From positions 1-55,414 of the forward strand of contig JAEYNY010000158.1 of NCBI GenBank assembly GCA_023412275.1: a stretch of DNA of 55,414 nucleotides, given 5' to 3'. Shown piece by piece: positions 42,260 through 50,815 of the stretch. The position numbers and the translations under genes are program-made. This DNA is from Bacillota bacterium (GTDB lineage Bacteria > Bacillota > Clostridia > Acetivibrionales > DSM-1351). The notes below the pieces were generated by a model, which was not told the origin of the DNA, made no database searches, and was given only the letters and a program-made list of their open reading frames with translations. Position 1 is the first letter of the stretch; each line of letters begins with the position of its first letter.

Positions 42260-43249
42260 CTAAGACTTATCCGGATTATATCCCAGAAGCGGAGTAAGAT
42301 CATGACCTCCCATATCCTTTATATACACTGTTATAGGTGTTTTATTGCCGTCAACGGGAACGCCGTTTTTATCCTCCGGGTAAACCTTCTTGCCTCCAAA
42401 CAGCTGTGCAACCCCCTGTGCTCCCAACAAATGTGCCCCTGCCAACAGACCTGATGCAGTTATATATACTCCGCACTTTGTTTCGCCAATATGCTTTTTA
42501 TATGGCTTTATATATCCCCACACCTTTGCTAGAAAAGCTAGAAATGCTGTCTCCTGAGCCTCTTCATTATTTAAAAAGTCTTTCTTACTGAACACATTAT
42601 ACTTATTGGCCAAATCGCTCCACATTCCCTCGAAATTATTGTCTCCATCTACCCTATAAGCACCTTTCTCAACTTTTTCATAATAGAAGCCTGCGTCCGC
42701 CAATGCTAATTCACCCATTTGGTACTTTCCCAGATATCCCAGTCCGTTTACAACTTTATAGTCTCCACCTGATTCATGGTCTGCAAGTTTTTTAAGAAAG
42801 TCTTCAAAGCTTTTAATTCCTGATAATAAACCTTTGCTCTTCTCCAAAGCCTTCTCAGAGCTTACAATTGCTCCGGATAAAGCTGCATTAATATTAGCTA
42901 TGGTAATTTTATTTTGTGCGGTAGTTACATTTTTTGCAGTAACATTATTTAATAAAAGTACCCCATTTGCAAGTTTTATGGCAGCTTCCAAACCTTTTAT
43001 TGTATTTTGTACGGCTGTCGAACTTTTTTTATCAATTGCTTTATCAACAAGTGCGCAGAATTTTTTTAACTGAGTAATTTCCTTTTGAGACGTTAAAACT
43101 GCAGTTTTAACCGTTTCGTCTTCCCTGGTGGTTTTGCCGACTGATTTTACCGAAGTTACAGTCTTTTGAGCCAAAACTTTATTTTGATAATTTTTATTTC
43201 CTCTTCCGGCTACTTCTATATTTTTATCTGTTTTATCATTTTTTTGCAT
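42260..43249 (-). CDS. Lysozyme / transglycosylase-like protein with long N-terminal helical region
   Basis: The 329-residue protein starts at ATG behind GGAGGG. Residues 1-150 are Lys/Ala/Thr-rich and probably helical (LVDKAIDKKSSTAVQNTIKG). From about 150 a lysozyme-like domain is suggested by FLKKLADHESGGDYKVVNGL then GYLGKYQMGELALADAGFY, with Glu of HESGG as the likely catalytic acid; similar domains occur in phage tail lysozymes. No signal peptide or TM is visible, so export would need another route (holin, phage-tail-like particle or lysis). It sits between glmM and glmS with its own flanking gaps. Confidence 0.68.
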   Translation of the reverse strand: MQKNDKTDKNIEVAGRGNKNYQNKVLAQKTVTSVKSVGKTTREDETVKTAVLTSQKEITQLKKFCALVDKAIDKKSSTAVQNTIKGLEAAIKLANGVLLLNNVTAKNVTTAQNKITIANINAALSGAIVSSEKALEKSKGLLSGIKSFEDFLKKLADHESGGDYKVVNGLGYLGKYQMGELALADAGFYYEKVEKGAYRVDGDNNFEGMWSDLANKYNVFSKKDFLNNEEAQETAFLAFLAKVWGYIKPYKKHIGETKCGVYITASGLLAGAHLLGAQGVAQLFGGKKVYPEDKNGVPVDGNKTPITVYIKDMGGHDLTPLLGYNPDKS

Positions 43250-43326
43250 AATAGTCCCTCCAAAAATACTTATCTAATTTATAAGTAAATTTAAAAGGAC
43301 ATTTAACACCCAAAAAAACAAAAAAA

Positions 43327-43361
43327 TAGAAGGGTGGAAAAAATCTTCCCCACTCCTTCTA
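43327..43361 (-). terminator. Terminator of the cdaA-cdaR-FAD-glmM operon
   Basis: Minus strand TAGAAGG-a-GTGG and CCAC-CCTTCTA form an 11-bp stem with one bulge, followed by TTTTTTTGTTTTTTT, 13 nt after the glmM stop. Confidence 0.88.
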
Positions 43362-43373
43362 TTATGTATACCG

Positions 43374-44723
43374 TTAAGACAATCTTCCTTCAATAACTCT
43401 TACTAGTTCCTTTGCGCGTCTAGTAATAATATCCTTGTTCTTTCCTTCAATCATTACTCTTACCAAAGGCTCGGTTCCTGAAGGTCTTATAAGAACTCTT
43501 CCTTCTCCCTTGAACTCGTCCTCAAGCTCCTTGCACATCTTCTTTATTACTTCGTCGTCCAAATATTTATACTTCTTTTCATTGGTTACCTTTGCATTTA
43601 TCAACACCTGAGGCAATATCTGCATTACTCCCGCAAGTTCAGAAAGCTTTCTGCCCGAATCTTTTAAAACCTTCATCAACTGAACGGCAGTTAAAAGACC
43701 GTCTCCTGTAGTATTGTGGTCTAAAAATATAATATGTCCAGACTGCTCACCGCCAAGCATATAACCTTTATTGAGCATTTCTTCCAGAACGTATCTGTCT
43801 CCAACCTTTGTTTTCTCAATAGTAAGGCCATTATTTTTAGCCATAATATCAAGTCCCATGTTGCTCATAACCGTTGCCACAATTGTATTTTGAGCCAGCA
43901 TACCTTTATCTTTCAGATACAGGCCGATAATAGCCATTATCTGGTCACCGTCTACAATATTACCGTTTTCGTCAACAGCGAGAACTCTGTCTGCATCACC
44001 ATCAAAAGCAAGACCTATGTCAGCTTTGATCTCCTTTACATACGCCTGAAGCTCCTGCATATGTGTTGAGCCGCACCCGCTATTTATATTTGTTCCGTCA
44101 GGTTCATTATTTATAACACTTACATCAGCCTTTAAATCTAACAGTGCCATTGGAGCCGCTTGAAAGGATGCCCCATTTGCGCAGTCAATCGCTACCTTTA
44201 TTCCTTCAAGGTCACCTGTAATAGTTCCCTTTACAAAGTTTACGTAATCTTCAAGAGCATTTTCCTGATAGCATTTGAAGCCAATGTTCTGACCTACGGG
44301 TTTAGGCAAATCTTCACCGTCATTTTGTATTATTTCTTCAATTTTATCTTCAATAGCGTCAGGCAGCTTATACCCGTTTGAATTGAAAAACTTTATACCG
44401 TTATATTCAAAAGGGTTATGTGAAGCTGAAATAACAACACCCGCATCTGCATCATACTGTCTTGTAAGGTACGCTATTGCAGGAGTTGGGATTACTCCAA
44501 GGCTGACAACCTGCGCTCCTACAGAACAAATTCCCGAAATCAGAGCAGCTTCCAGCATATCCCCTGATATTCTTGTATCCATACCAACAAGTATTTTAGG
44601 TGTATGCTTGGTTTCCCCGGTAAGTACGTAAGCGCCTGCCTGACCAAGTTGATATGCAAGTTTTGGAGTCAATTCAAGATTTGCAACACCTCTGACCCCG
44701 TCAGTTCCAAATAATCTACCCAT
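43374..44723 (-). CDS. glmM: Phosphoglucosamine mutase
   Basis: This 449-residue enzyme interconverts glucosamine-6-phosphate and glucosamine-1-phosphate. ATG 44723 (MGRLFGTDGVRG) has GGAGG 6 nt upstream; an ATG at 44735 overlaps that SD. The active-site phosphoserine is Ser101 in VVISASHNPFEYNGIKF, the metal loop is FDGDADRVLAVD, the sugar loop GGEQSGHIIF and the phosphate loop RPSGTEPLVRVM. It is downstream of cdaA-cdaR, the conserved clostridial/bacillar order, where CdaA activity is known to be coupled to GlmM. Confidence 0.96.
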   Translation of the reverse strand: MGRLFGTDGVRGVANLELTPKLAYQLGQAGAYVLTGETKHTPKILVGMDTRISGDMLEAALISGICSVGAQVVSLGVIPTPAIAYLTRQYDADAGVVISASHNPFEYNGIKFFNSNGYKLPDAIEDKIEEIIQNDGEDLPKPVGQNIGFKCYQENALEDYVNFVKGTITGDLEGIKVAIDCANGASFQAAPMALLDLKADVSVINNEPDGTNINSGCGSTHMQELQAYVKEIKADIGLAFDGDADRVLAVDENGNIVDGDQIMAIIGLYLKDKGMLAQNTIVATVMSNMGLDIMAKNNGLTIEKTKVGDRYVLEEMLNKGYMLGGEQSGHIIFLDHNTTGDGLLTAVQLMKVLKDSGRKLSELAGVMQILPQVLINAKVTNEKKYKYLDDEVIKKMCKELEDEFKGEGRVLIRPSGTEPLVRVMIEGKNKDIITRRAKELVRVIEGRLS

Positions 44724-44802
44724 TTTATCCTCCAAGTTCCATTTATTTCGAATTTAACTTTCCTTATATAATATATCATCTTTTAATATCTTATTAATAG
44801 TT

Positions 44803-46389
44803 CTATTTCGGAATTGCATAAGTTTTAATAATTTGTTCTGCTATTCGTATTCCGTCCACAGCAGCACTTACTATTCCACCTGCGTATCCTGCTCCCTCGC
44901 CTGCCGGGTAAAGTCCCTGTAAATCAACGCATTCAAGCTTATCATTTCTTGGTATTCTCACCGGAGATGAGGTTCTTGTCTCAACACCTGTAAGCAATGC
45001 ATCCTTCATACCAAAGCCTTTTAACCTTCTGTCAAAATAGCTTATTGACTGTTTCATGCTATCTGTCACATAATTCGGCAAACAATTATTAATATCTGCA
45101 CATCTGGTTTCTCCGGTATAGCTGGGCTTAACACTGCCAAGCCCCCCTGTTCTTCCCTCCAGAAAATCCTCAAGCCTTTGCACGGGAGCACTATTATTTT
45201 TTCCACCTGTTTCAAAGGCAAGCCTTTCCCATTTTCTTTGGAACTCTATTCCGGCAAGAGGGTGCTGACTTCCGAAATCCCCGGAACCTACAGAAACTAC
45301 CAAAGCGCTGTTAGCATTTTCCCTGTCACGTTTGAATTCACTCATACCGTTAGTAACTATAGTGTCCGTCTCAGAAGCTGACGCCACAACTACACCTCCG
45401 GGACACATACAAAAGGAATATGCAGTACGCTCTTGAAATTTGCAGAAAAGCTGATAATCTGCCGGTCCTAAAGCCGGATGTCCTGCTGCATCGCCATATT
45501 GGGCAGTGTTAATAACCTCCTGGGGATGCTCGATTCTTACACCAATTGAAAATGGCTTCTGTAAAAAGGAAATTCCCCTCTTGTACAGCATTTCAAAGGT
45601 ATCCCTTGCACTGTGGCCAATAGCCAGTACTACAGCATTTGTGTCTATTAAAGAGTTTGTATTGGTGTAAACTCCGCAGATTTCTCCATTTAAGGTCTTA
45701 ACATCTACCATCTTAGTATTAAAAAGAACAGTTCCCCCAAGACGTTCAATTTCCATTCTCATTTGTACTACAATATTCTTTAGAATATCAGTACCTATAT
45801 GGGGTTTTGCTTTATATAATATTTCATCAGGTGCACCAAACTTGTGAAATTCGCTAAGAACCTTTTCGCATCTTGCATCATTTATTCTCGTTGTAAGCTT
45901 TCCATCGGAGAAGGTACCTGCTCCCCCTTCACCAAACTGTACATTGGTTTCAGTGTCAAGGTTTCCGCTATTCCAGTAAGTAGCCACCTTTTGGGTACGT
46001 TCACTGACATTCCCGCCTCTTTCAATTACAATAGGTCTGTACCCGTTTTGGGCGAGGACAAGTGCACTGAAAAGACCGGCAGGGCCGGTTCCCACTACCA
46101 GAGGTCTTCCTTGCATTGGTTTATTTCCCGGAAATAATTCTTCCTCCGGTAATTCCTCAAGGATTCGAATGTCCTTATCGGCAGGTATTTTGGCATTATC
46201 AACAAGCTCACATGAAACCGAGTAGACAAAACGTATGCCAGGTTTTTTCCTGGCATCTGTTGATTGTTTTACTATTTTTATATTTTTAACTAAATTGCTG
46301 TTTATCCTAAGCTTTTGAAGCACCTGATGTTCAAGTTCCTTTTGTCCCCCATCAAGTGTTGTTACCAAATTTGATATTAGAATTTTCAT
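44803..46389 (-). CDS. FAD-dependent oxidoreductase, COG2509-type
   Basis: This 528-residue protein has an N-terminal alpha/beta domain (about 1-90), the FAD dinucleotide motif GTGPAGLFSALVLAQNGYRP with a following ERG, VQFGEGGAGTFSDGKLTTR, and the C-terminal LYPAGEGAGYAGGIVSAAVD (FAD-binding). It matches the widespread uncharacterised dehydrogenase family of about 530 residues. It has a strong AAGGTG SD and starts 4 nt after cdaR, so it is part of the cdaA operon, though its substrate is unknown. Confidence 0.9.
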   Translation of the reverse strand: MKILISNLVTTLDGGQKELEHQVLQKLRINSNLVKNIKIVKQSTDARKKPGIRFVYSVSCELVDNAKIPADKDIRILEELPEEELFPGNKPMQGRPLVVGTGPAGLFSALVLAQNGYRPIVIERGGNVSERTQKVATYWNSGNLDTETNVQFGEGGAGTFSDGKLTTRINDARCEKVLSEFHKFGAPDEILYKAKPHIGTDILKNIVVQMRMEIERLGGTVLFNTKMVDVKTLNGEICGVYTNTNSLIDTNAVVLAIGHSARDTFEMLYKRGISFLQKPFSIGVRIEHPQEVINTAQYGDAAGHPALGPADYQLFCKFQERTAYSFCMCPGGVVVASASETDTIVTNGMSEFKRDRENANSALVVSVGSGDFGSQHPLAGIEFQRKWERLAFETGGKNNSAPVQRLEDFLEGRTGGLGSVKPSYTGETRCADINNCLPNYVTDSMKQSISYFDRRLKGFGMKDALLTGVETRTSSPVRIPRNDKLECVDLQGLYPAGEGAGYAGGIVSAAVDGIRIAEQIIKTYAIPK

Positions 46390-46393
46390 ATTT

Positions 46394-47632
46394 TCACCTT
46401 GTATCCTGCAAATTCTGATTTTCTTCTGCAGGTACTTTTGTTATTTTTACAATTACTTTAGTCTCACCTGACTGGGTAATATTAGGTGGCAGAGTAACCT
46501 GTAACGGAATACGATGTTCCCCTTCCTTTAGCCCGCTTACATCTACCTTGGCAAAAAGGCTGTTTACCGTTACATTAGCCATATCTTCCTTTTTTCCTTT
46601 TAAAATTACCGATACAGGCTCTTTTATCTCATAAGCAAGTGAATTGTCATTTATAGTGCCTTCCAGAGTCATATCCCTTGGTTCAAAATTATAAGTCTTT
46701 ACATCCAACGGAATAATCTTTACCTCAACACTAACTTCACGAGTAGAACTCACAAGCTTCAGACCATTTGGTATCTGCAATAAAACCTGCGTATTTAAAG
46801 TTTTATCTGCTTTATCATTATTTATGGGAACAGTCTTAACCTCGTTAACTTTATCCATGATATCCGGTTCACCTGTAACTAGTATGCTGCCAGGTTTAAC
46901 GGAATATTCACCCTCAAGGTAATTTTCCGCAGGAACACCTTGTGTTATTGGGATAACCGGTACTCTTTTACCTACCTCTATCTTTATATCAACATTAAGT
47001 TTCTTGCCCAGCCCCGGCATCTCCACGCCTTTTTTGTCGTATACCTTACATTCCTTCCTGATTTCCAGGTTTCTGTCAAGGCCGGTTACGTCAACAAAAG
47101 CTTTTACGGAGCCAACTGAAGCTATTACAGTGTCGATATCCTGTATTGATATTGTATTGGGCTGTGCAGTTTTTGAAATTATTTCGTAACCCGCGGGAAG
47201 TTTGCCTTGGGTTTCCACCTGAACTATAAAAGGATTCTCCTCTATACGTGCCAGATCAAGTGTAATTGTTTTTTGCTTGAGTTCTATATTTTTTGGGTTA
47301 ATTCTTTCCCTGCCCAAATAAACAGGTGGCTCCAATGCAATAACCTTGTCATTTACACTTCTAACTTTTGACAAGTCAAGGGTTACTTCAAAATCAGTGT
47401 CCTTTATATTATCAAGAACATCCCCCTTATCCCTGACATCCACTACAACATATTTGTTGAAGTTTTTACTGTTCAAAACAAGTCCTTGTGATTTAAGACT
47501 CTCCTCATTTATAACATTTAATGGAACAGTATAATGTTCTGTCTGTACAGGGTTAATTGCAAACCACAGAAATATAGCGAATAATATTGAAAATATTTTT
47601 AATGTTAGATCCTTCTTCAGGAATTCTTTCAC
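46394..47632 (-). CDS. cdaR: CdaA regulatory protein CdaR (YbbR repeats)
   Basis: About 412 residues from GTG 47632, where GTGA overlaps the cdaA stop and GGGG lies 8 nt upstream; a TTG at 47650 is the alternative. One N-terminal TM (LKIFSILFAIFLWFAINPVQ) is followed by about four YbbR domains (VPLNVINEESLKSQGLVLNS; FIVQVETQGKLPAGYEIISK; VPVIPITQGVPAENYLEGEY; KTYNFEPRDMTLEGTINDN). CdaR binds and modulates the diadenylate cyclase CdaA from outside the membrane. The ending (SGETKVIVKITKV) is typical. Confidence 0.93.
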   Translation of the reverse strand: MKEFLKKDLTLKIFSILFAIFLWFAINPVQTEHYTVPLNVINEESLKSQGLVLNSKNFNKYVVVDVRDKGDVLDNIKDTDFEVTLDLSKVRSVNDKVIALEPPVYLGRERINPKNIELKQKTITLDLARIEENPFIVQVETQGKLPAGYEIISKTAQPNTISIQDIDTVIASVGSVKAFVDVTGLDRNLEIRKECKVYDKKGVEMPGLGKKLNVDIKIEVGKRVPVIPITQGVPAENYLEGEYSVKPGSILVTGEPDIMDKVNEVKTVPINNDKADKTLNTQVLLQIPNGLKLVSSTREVSVEVKIIPLDVKTYNFEPRDMTLEGTINDNSLAYEIKEPVSVILKGKKEDMANVTVNSLFAKVDVSGLKEGEHRIPLQVTLPPNITQSGETKVIVKITKVPAEENQNLQDTR

Positions 47633-48513
47633 TTTGATTTCCCCTTCCAAAGTGCCAGCTTCTTGTTTACAGACTTCTTTTCCAGTAAATTTTTATTTAA
47701 CGCCTTTCGTAAAATATCAGGCGTAAGATTTCTAGTCAAACCGCCGTTTAAGGCATATGATATTTTTCCTGTTTCTTCTGATACAACTACCGATATGCAG
47801 TCCGACACCTCTGTGATTCCCAGTGCAGCCCTGTGTCTAGTACCAAGCTCTTTGCTCAGGTTTGGATTATCGGTAAGAGGAAGAAAACATGCTGCTGATT
47901 TCAATTTGTTATTCCTTAAAATTAAAGCTCCGTCATGCAACGGTGTGTTAGGTGTAAATATATTTATTATCAGCTCAGCGCTGACACTTGAATCAAGTCG
48001 TGTTCCAGTATTAATGATTTCACCTAGTTTTGTTTCACGTTCAACCACAATAAGTGCTCCGGTCTTTGTTCTTGACAGCTCGGTACACGCTTTTACTATT
48101 TCTTCTATTGTAAAAGTCGTATGTATGGTGGTATCCTTTTCATCAAAACTGAAAAAGCCTTTGAAGTTGCTTCTTCCAATCTGTTCAAGTCCACGCCTTA
48201 ACTCAGGCTGAAATACAACTACCAGTGCAAAACCCGCAAGTTCTATTGTTCTGTTCAGTATATAGGCTAGTGTGCGTAATTTAAGCCAGTCACTGAGCAT
48301 TGCTACAATGAGAATAACAACAATACCCTTTACCAACTGCCATGCTCTTGTCTCCTTTACAAGCTGTATTAGCTTAAAAGTAAGATACGAAACAATACTT
48401 ACGTCAACTAATGAGCGCAGTATTTCTAATGGCTGGGTAAATGGTACATATACCGATAAAAAATCCAATATGCTTTTAAAATTAACAGCAACAGCATCCA
48501 GCAAACAATTCAC
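47629..48513 (-). CDS. cdaA: Diadenylate cyclase CdaA
   Basis: This 294-residue membrane enzyme makes c-di-AMP from two ATP. The N-terminus has about three TM segments (around 33-51, 60-75, 88-102), then the DAC domain with PLHDGALIL (Asp194-Gly-Ala) and GTRHRAALG (Arg226-His-Arg). It is first of the cdaA-cdaR-FAD-glmM operon and controls potassium and osmotic balance through c-di-AMP. The start is GTG 48513, which lies too near its AAGGG SD; TTG 48504 would be better spaced and costs three residues. Confidence 0.94.
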   Translation of the reverse strand: MNCLLDAVAVNFKSILDFLSVYVPFTQPLEILRSLVDVSIVSYLTFKLIQLVKETRAWQLVKGIVVILIVAMLSDWLKLRTLAYILNRTIELAGFALVVVFQPELRRGLEQIGRSNFKGFFSFDEKDTTIHTTFTIEEIVKACTELSRTKTGALIVVERETKLGEIINTGTRLDSSVSAELIINIFTPNTPLHDGALILRNNKLKSAACFLPLTDNPNLSKELGTRHRAALGITEVSDCISVVVSEETGKISYALNGGLTRNLTPDILRKALNKNLLEKKSVNKKLALWKGKSK

Positions 48514-48642
48514 ACCCTTGTAAGATACAATACTTTTACAGAAAAATATAAAGTCACATAATAATTATATTATATTTACCTCATTCGTAAAATGGGTAAA
48601 ATTGACTAATTTTTACGGATTTATAAAGCTATTTTTATAATA

Positions 48643-48747
48643 CTACCGACCTGATGTAATAATTGAAAATCCTGCCATACCTAATGTGGTAAGCAGCATT
48701 ATAATTGCAAGTATCAAAGCAACCCTTTTAACCCATTTCTTTTGCAT
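48643..48747 (-). CDS. 34-residue single-pass membrane protein (Prli42/DUF4044-like size class)
   Basis: This ORF begins with ATG 48747 behind a textbook TTAGGAGGTTATT and encodes MQKKWVKRVALILAIIMLLT then TLGMAGFSIITSGR: a basic N-terminus and one TM helix. It follows nadE by 16 nt on the same strand, so it is co-transcribed. Firmicutes have several such tiny membrane proteins, including the stressosome anchor Prli42; the resemblance is by size and layout only. Confidence 0.68.
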   Translation of the reverse strand: MQKKWVKRVALILAIIMLLTTLGMAGFSIITSGR

Positions 48748-48763
48748 AATAACCTCCTAAAAC

Positions 48764-50692
48764 TCATATATTAGTTAACTTATTTAACCATATTCCCACA
48801 TCGGCATCACTTGGCATTCGCCAGTCGCCACGGGGAGAGAGACTAATTGAACCCACCTTGGGACCATCCGGCAGACATGAACGCTTGAACTGCTGACTAA
48901 AGAACCTCCTTAAAAAGGTCTCAAGCCATTTTTTTATAGTAGCTTTATCGTATTTTCCCTCAAAAGCCTGTCCGGCAAGTTTGTAAATCTTATCCGGCTC
49001 AGCTCCGTATCTTACCAAGTGGTAGAGATAAAAGTCATGAAGCTCATAGGGGCCCACGATATCCTCAGTCTTTTGCTGTATACAGCCTTCCTTGTCCGTA
49101 GGAAGAAGCTCAGGGCTTATAGGAGTGTCCAAAACACTTAAAAGTACATTTCTGATGTCATTGCTGAACAAATAGTCTGCACACCATTGCACCAAGTATT
49201 TTACTAATGTCTTTGGAACTCCGGAGTTTACCGCATACATTGACATATGATCTCCATTATAAGTTGCCCATCCCAATGCAAGCTCGGATAAATCACCTGT
49301 TCCGATAACAAGGCCACCAATTTTATTTGCCATATCCATCAATATCTGGGTTCGTTCTCTGGCCTGAACATTCTCATATGTGACGTCATAGTTTTGAGGA
49401 TCATGTCCGATATCCTCAAAATGCTTTAAACACGCTTCCTTTATGTCTATACGGTGAGTTGTAACATTCATCAGCCTCATGAGTTCAAGTGAGTTACCCA
49501 GAGTATTTGATGAGGTTCCGAATCCGGGCATTGTAACTGCATGAATATTCTTCCTGTCCAGTCCCAGTCTGTCGTAAGTTTTAACAATAACCAAAAGTGC
49601 TAAAGTAGAATCTAGTCCTCCGGAAATTCCAATGACACATTTGTTAAGTCCCGTGTGTCTGAGCCTTTTTCCCAGTCCCGAGGTCTGAATGTTGAATATC
49701 TCTTCACATCTCTTGTTTCTTGCATTTGGGTCTGATGGAACAAAAGGATGAGGATCTATCCACCTTAGCAGTTTACCTGTTTTATGTTCCGCTACGCAAA
49801 AAGGTACTTTTCTGAATAACGTATTATAAGAGTTGTGCTTGAAAGCAGAATTCTTGAATCTTTCATTAACAAGTCGCTGTATGTCAATGTCCGAAATAAT
49901 CATTTTTTCATTAAAAGAAAACCTCTCTGTCTGTGCAAGTACTGAGCCGTATTCACTAATAAGTGAATGTCCTCCGAAAACCAGGTCCGTAGTTGATTCA
50001 TTGGGCCCTGACGATACGTATACATAAGCAGCAGAACATTTTGCCGACTGCATCTTAATAAGGTCTTCCCTATATTCATGCTTTCCTACAATATCATTGC
50101 TTGCAGACAGATTAAACAACAACGTTGCTCCATTGAGAGCCTGATTGCTGCTAGGTGGTATTGGAACCCACAAGTCTTCACATATTTCTATTCCAAAGCA
50201 CAAACCATCCATGTTTGAAGCTTCAAATAATATGTCAATCCCAAAAGGAACGGTCTTTCCCAGTATATTTATTGTTTCCGCAGGTTTGTCCAGCCCTGAC
50301 GAAAACCACCTTGCTTCATAAAACTCGCTGTAATTGGGTATGTAGCATTTTGGGACAACCCCCAGAATACTTCCGCTTTTTATAATTACAGCACAGTTGT
50401 ACAGCCTGCTATCCAAGGTCAACGGCATACCTAGTATTATAACACATTCCAGAGAAGCCGTTTCAGAAATTATTACCTCCAAAGAGCTTAATGCCCTTTT
50501 TTGTAGTGTTGTTTGCAAGAACAAATCTCCGCAAGTATAGGAGGTAACGGCCAGTTCAGGGAATACAACAAACTGTGCGCCCTCACTGTCAGCTGTCTTA
50601 GCGGCCTTTATTATTTCCCCGGCATTAAAATCACAATTTGCCACTTTCAATTCCGGCACAATAGCTGCAACCCTAACAAATCCATAATCCAT
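48764..50692 (-). CDS. nadE: Glutamine-dependent NAD+ synthetase
   Basis: This 642-residue, two-domain enzyme converts deamido-NAD to NAD using glutamine and ATP. The N-terminal nitrilase-type glutaminase has Glu (VVFPELAVTSY), Lys (VPKCYIPNY) and Cys (FGIEICEDLWVP). The C-terminal synthetase has the ATP pyrophosphatase loop GISGGLDSTLALL and GTGDLSELALGWATYNGDHM. ATG 50692 follows AGGTGAT by 4-5 nt; a GTG at 50701 overlaps it. It is downstream of the class V aminotransferase, same strand. Confidence 0.95.
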   Translation of the reverse strand: MDYGFVRVAAIVPELKVANCDFNAGEIIKAAKTADSEGAQFVVFPELAVTSYTCGDLFLQTTLQKRALSSLEVIISETASLECVIILGMPLTLDSRLYNCAVIIKSGSILGVVPKCYIPNYSEFYEARWFSSGLDKPAETINILGKTVPFGIDILFEASNMDGLCFGIEICEDLWVPIPPSSNQALNGATLLFNLSASNDIVGKHEYREDLIKMQSAKCSAAYVYVSSGPNESTTDLVFGGHSLISEYGSVLAQTERFSFNEKMIISDIDIQRLVNERFKNSAFKHNSYNTLFRKVPFCVAEHKTGKLLRWIDPHPFVPSDPNARNKRCEEIFNIQTSGLGKRLRHTGLNKCVIGISGGLDSTLALLVIVKTYDRLGLDRKNIHAVTMPGFGTSSNTLGNSLELMRLMNVTTHRIDIKEACLKHFEDIGHDPQNYDVTYENVQARERTQILMDMANKIGGLVIGTGDLSELALGWATYNGDHMSMYAVNSGVPKTLVKYLVQWCADYLFSNDIRNVLLSVLDTPISPELLPTDKEGCIQQKTEDIVGPYELHDFYLYHLVRYGAEPDKIYKLAGQAFEGKYDKATIKKWLETFLRRFFSQQFKRSCLPDGPKVGSISLSPRGDWRMPSDADVGIWLNKLTNI

Positions 50693-50815
50693 TTTTATCA
50701 CCTAAACGTATTTTTATTATTTTTTCCATTTTTACCACAGGCAATACTTGTTTCCCGCTGCGGGTAATACTATGGTTTTATTTAGTGTATCATATTTGTG
50801 TATTTTTTTGTATAT

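Noticed and set aside
47663..48211. 182-residue plus-strand ORF opposite cdaA
   Set aside because: Antisense shadow of a strongly conserved gene; composition Ser/Val/Ser-rich, no SD, no family resemblance.
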